From an uncultured Bacteroidales bacterium (GTDB taxonomy: Bacteria > Bacteroidota > Bacteroidia > Bacteroidales > Muribaculaceae): a DNA stretch of 6,026 nt. The first letter of the stretch is position 1. Each line of letters begins with the position of its first letter. The notes below the pieces were generated by a model, which saw only the letters and a list, made by a program, of their open reading frames with translations, was not told where the DNA came from and searched no databases. Shown here piece by piece: positions 4,530-6,026 of this stretch. A program made the translations under genes and the position numbers. The stretch is taken from the NCBI GenBank assembly GCA_900554715.1, contig USIN01000119.1:1-6026 (forward strand). The letters are read 5' to 3'.

Positions 4530-6026
4530 TTACTGCCTTTGGCGTATGGCGCGGACGTGGAGTGCATTGTTTCGGCCTTCTGACGAAGTAGACCCTCCTG
4601 CCGTGTATTTATAAGCCGTCGTTCCCGGTGATGTGATGGCTGTTGACGTCCAGTAATTTCCCGACAGATCATCTTTCATTTCTGGAGCTTCGTTGCGGGC
4701 AGGAAGATACCACACCATATTGGCCTGGTCAAGCACGGGTCGATAAACAGTATTACCGAGATTCGTCTCGGTTTCAACACGATACTTATTTTTCATTGCA
4801 CAAGCACGCGCTGCAAATTCACTCGGATTTGTAGGTAGCGTTTTATCAGGCACACCTCCCCACGACTCTATCTGAGCCATCAACGACGACGCGTCATTCA
4901 AACCGTTGAAAGAATAAAGCTCCCAGGTATTTTTACGTCCGTCACTCAAATCTGTCGCTGTCGTAAGCGCTCCAACTTTACTGAAATCTATCGTGACTGT
5001 AAAATCGCTCCATATACCACCATAATTTGATGTCACATACGAGTAATTAACAAAGATCTTTATATATAGGCTCGCTAAGACAGGCCCTAATCCTCGACCT
5101 AAATTGTAGGTAATTTTCATATTCGGATCCCAGCTAAAGCCCCATGGATAATCGTCCCCTTGTATTCGCTCAACGCCGATACTGCCGTTCCAAGCCGGAC
5201 TGTATTGCGTGAATGAGAACTCTTTAGCTTTGTAATTTCCTTGAGCGGCAGGTTTTAGCGAAAGCGTGATATTACGGTCGGCATCTGTCACATTCTCTTT
5301 TAGAAATACATATACATCTATTTCACCGCTTGTCGTACTTGTCAATGTACTTTCCCCGTTATATCCGTCAAGCCAATAACCCGCAGCCACAAGCGCCTGA
5401 ATATCTTTACTGGCAAATTTATCTTTCTCGACAAAAGTAACATTTACGGCATCATTGGAAGTTAAAACCCATCCTCCGGCAGGGAGGTTGGCACTCTTTA
5501 TCTTAATCGGATATATTACATAGTGGGCATCCTGCACCTCGGGCTGACTGATGAATTCAAGTTCATAGTCGGGTGTGATGCCGATGTGATAGACCGTCGT
5601 CTTGCCCTGCCGCCATGTCTGGCCCTTGAGCGAGGCGCTCATCGTGCGCTCGCGGCCTGTGAGGTCATCCTCGAAGACAACCGTCAGCATAGCGTCGTCG
5701 CCCAGCTGCTGCGGTATCATCATCAGTGTATAGTTGTCGGGCGCAATCGCCTCATTGGCAGCCGTGCCGGCTGTCGTCGCCTTGTTGACGTCAATCGTAA
5801 AACCGGCGTTGCCCCGCAGATTGTTCCATGTCGTCGTATATTGCCCCTCGTCCTTGATACCCGAGAGGATAATGCTTTTGATTGTGCCGGGCTGCATCTC
5901 ATTGCCCGTCACAAATCTGACAGCCGCGCACAAATGTCTGAACTCAAGCGGCACGGGCTGTCCGGGTGTGTTGAGCCGTCCGGTCGCCGCGAGCATCAGG
6001 TCGCTCTGCGCCGCAGCCTGCGGTGG
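4530..6026 (-). CDS. Fimbrillin-like surface protein (N-terminus beyond the right edge)
   Basis: The frame is open from the window edge to a TAA at 4532-4530, giving 498 visible residues. An internal Met at 5996 is not a start, because coding continues upstream (PPQAAAQSDLMLAATG). The visible N-terminal part has the fimbrillin/Mfa-like signature: DLMLAATG, then VPLEFRHLCAAVRF (about residues 25-38), then short beta-rich strands up to about 150. Such proteins are normally lipoproteins exported to the outer membrane, as pilus subunits or cell-surface anchors; the signal peptide would lie outside the window. The last 60 or so residues (VWYLPARNEAPEM, then GNYWTSTA, then HVRAIRQRQ) match the pattern of FISUMP/DUF1566-like lectin-fold tails common in these proteins. 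GC content falls from about 62-65% in 5581-5700 to 37-40% in 4981-5100, so the C-terminal two thirds may have a different history. No downstream gene is clearly co-transcribed, as the toxin has its own promoter. Confidence 0.82.
   Translation of the reverse strand, partial: PPQAAAQSDLMLAATGRLNTPGQPVPLEFRHLCAAVRFVTGNEMQPGTIKSIILSGIKDEGQYTTTWNNLRGNAGFTIDVNKATTAGTAANEAIAPDNYTLMMIPQQLGDDAMLTVVFEDDLTGRERTMSASLKGQTWRQGKTTVYHIGITPDYELEFISQPEVQDAHYVIYPIKIKSANLPAGGWVLTSNDAVNVTFVEKDKFASKDIQALVAAGYWLDGYNGESTLTSTTSGEIDVYVFLKENVTDADRNITLSLKPAAQGNYKAKEFSFTQYSPAWNGSIGVERIQGDDYPWGFSWDPNMKITYNLGRGLGPVLASLYIKIFVNYSYVTSNYGGIWSDFTVTIDFSKVGALTTATDLSDGRKNTWELYSFNGLNDASSLMAQIESWGGVPDKTLPTNPSEFAARACAMKNKYRVETETNLGNTVYRPVLDQANMVWYLPARNEAPEMKDDLSGNYWTSTAITSPGTTAYKYTAGGSTSSEGRNNALHVRAIRQRQ

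Noticed and set aside
1..6026. CRISPR arrays, tRNA or rRNA genes, insertion sequences
   Set aside because: No regularly spaced repeats, cloverleaf-like segments, rRNA-like stretches or transposase/integrase reading frames were seen on either strand.

Overview
The window looks like a piece of a Bacteroidota chromosome, most likely order Bacteroidales (a Muribaculaceae- or Bacteroides-like gut organism). Three things point there: a large fimbrillin-type surface protein, a TAnnTTTG (-7) promoter box of the Bacteroidota kind directly upstream of a toxin gene, and a toxin-first HigBA module whose antitoxin carries an ImmA/IrrE peptidase domain. The assignment is inference from gene content and motifs; there is no rRNA or other marker gene here.

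Layout. The left end (1-162) is the 3' tail of a plus-strand membrane protein that I cannot identify. A 237-base gap with no convincing gene follows. Everything else is on the minus strand, so it reads right to left. First comes a fimbrillin-like protein whose 5' end lies beyond the right edge (6026 down to 4530). Next is a RelE/HigB-type toxin (4440-4117), overlapping a HigA-type antitoxin fused to an ImmA/IrrE metallopeptidase (4133-3027). After a 74-base gap there is a tightly overlapping three-gene operon: a stand-alone amino-acid adenylation enzyme (2952-1513), a GNAT transferase (1516-1058) and a small alpha/beta-hydrolase esterase (1077-400).

How the genes may work together. The three-gene operon is the most interesting part. 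The adenylation enzyme has all the usual core motifs. Its binding-pocket residues, read by eye against GrsA, give the ten-letter code DIESVGTVCK, which resembles codes I recall for lysine and related diamino acids. It ends just after its catalytic lysine and has no carrier-protein domain, and no carrier protein is visible in the window. It may therefore activate lysine (or a relative), with the GNAT and hydrolase acting on the activated or coupled product. The final acceptor is unknown.

The toxin-antitoxin pair has its own compact control region (4441-4529): a TATCTTTG -7 box next to a near-perfect 21-bp dyad, a plausible HigA operator. This promoter box also shows that the toxin starts at the ATG at 4440 and not further upstream. 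Base composition is mosaic. The adenylation operon and the start of the fimbrillin-like gene are GC-rich (about 62-65% in hand-counted 60-base samples), while the rest of the fimbrillin-like gene and the toxin gene are about 37-43%, which suggests modular exchange or acquisition.
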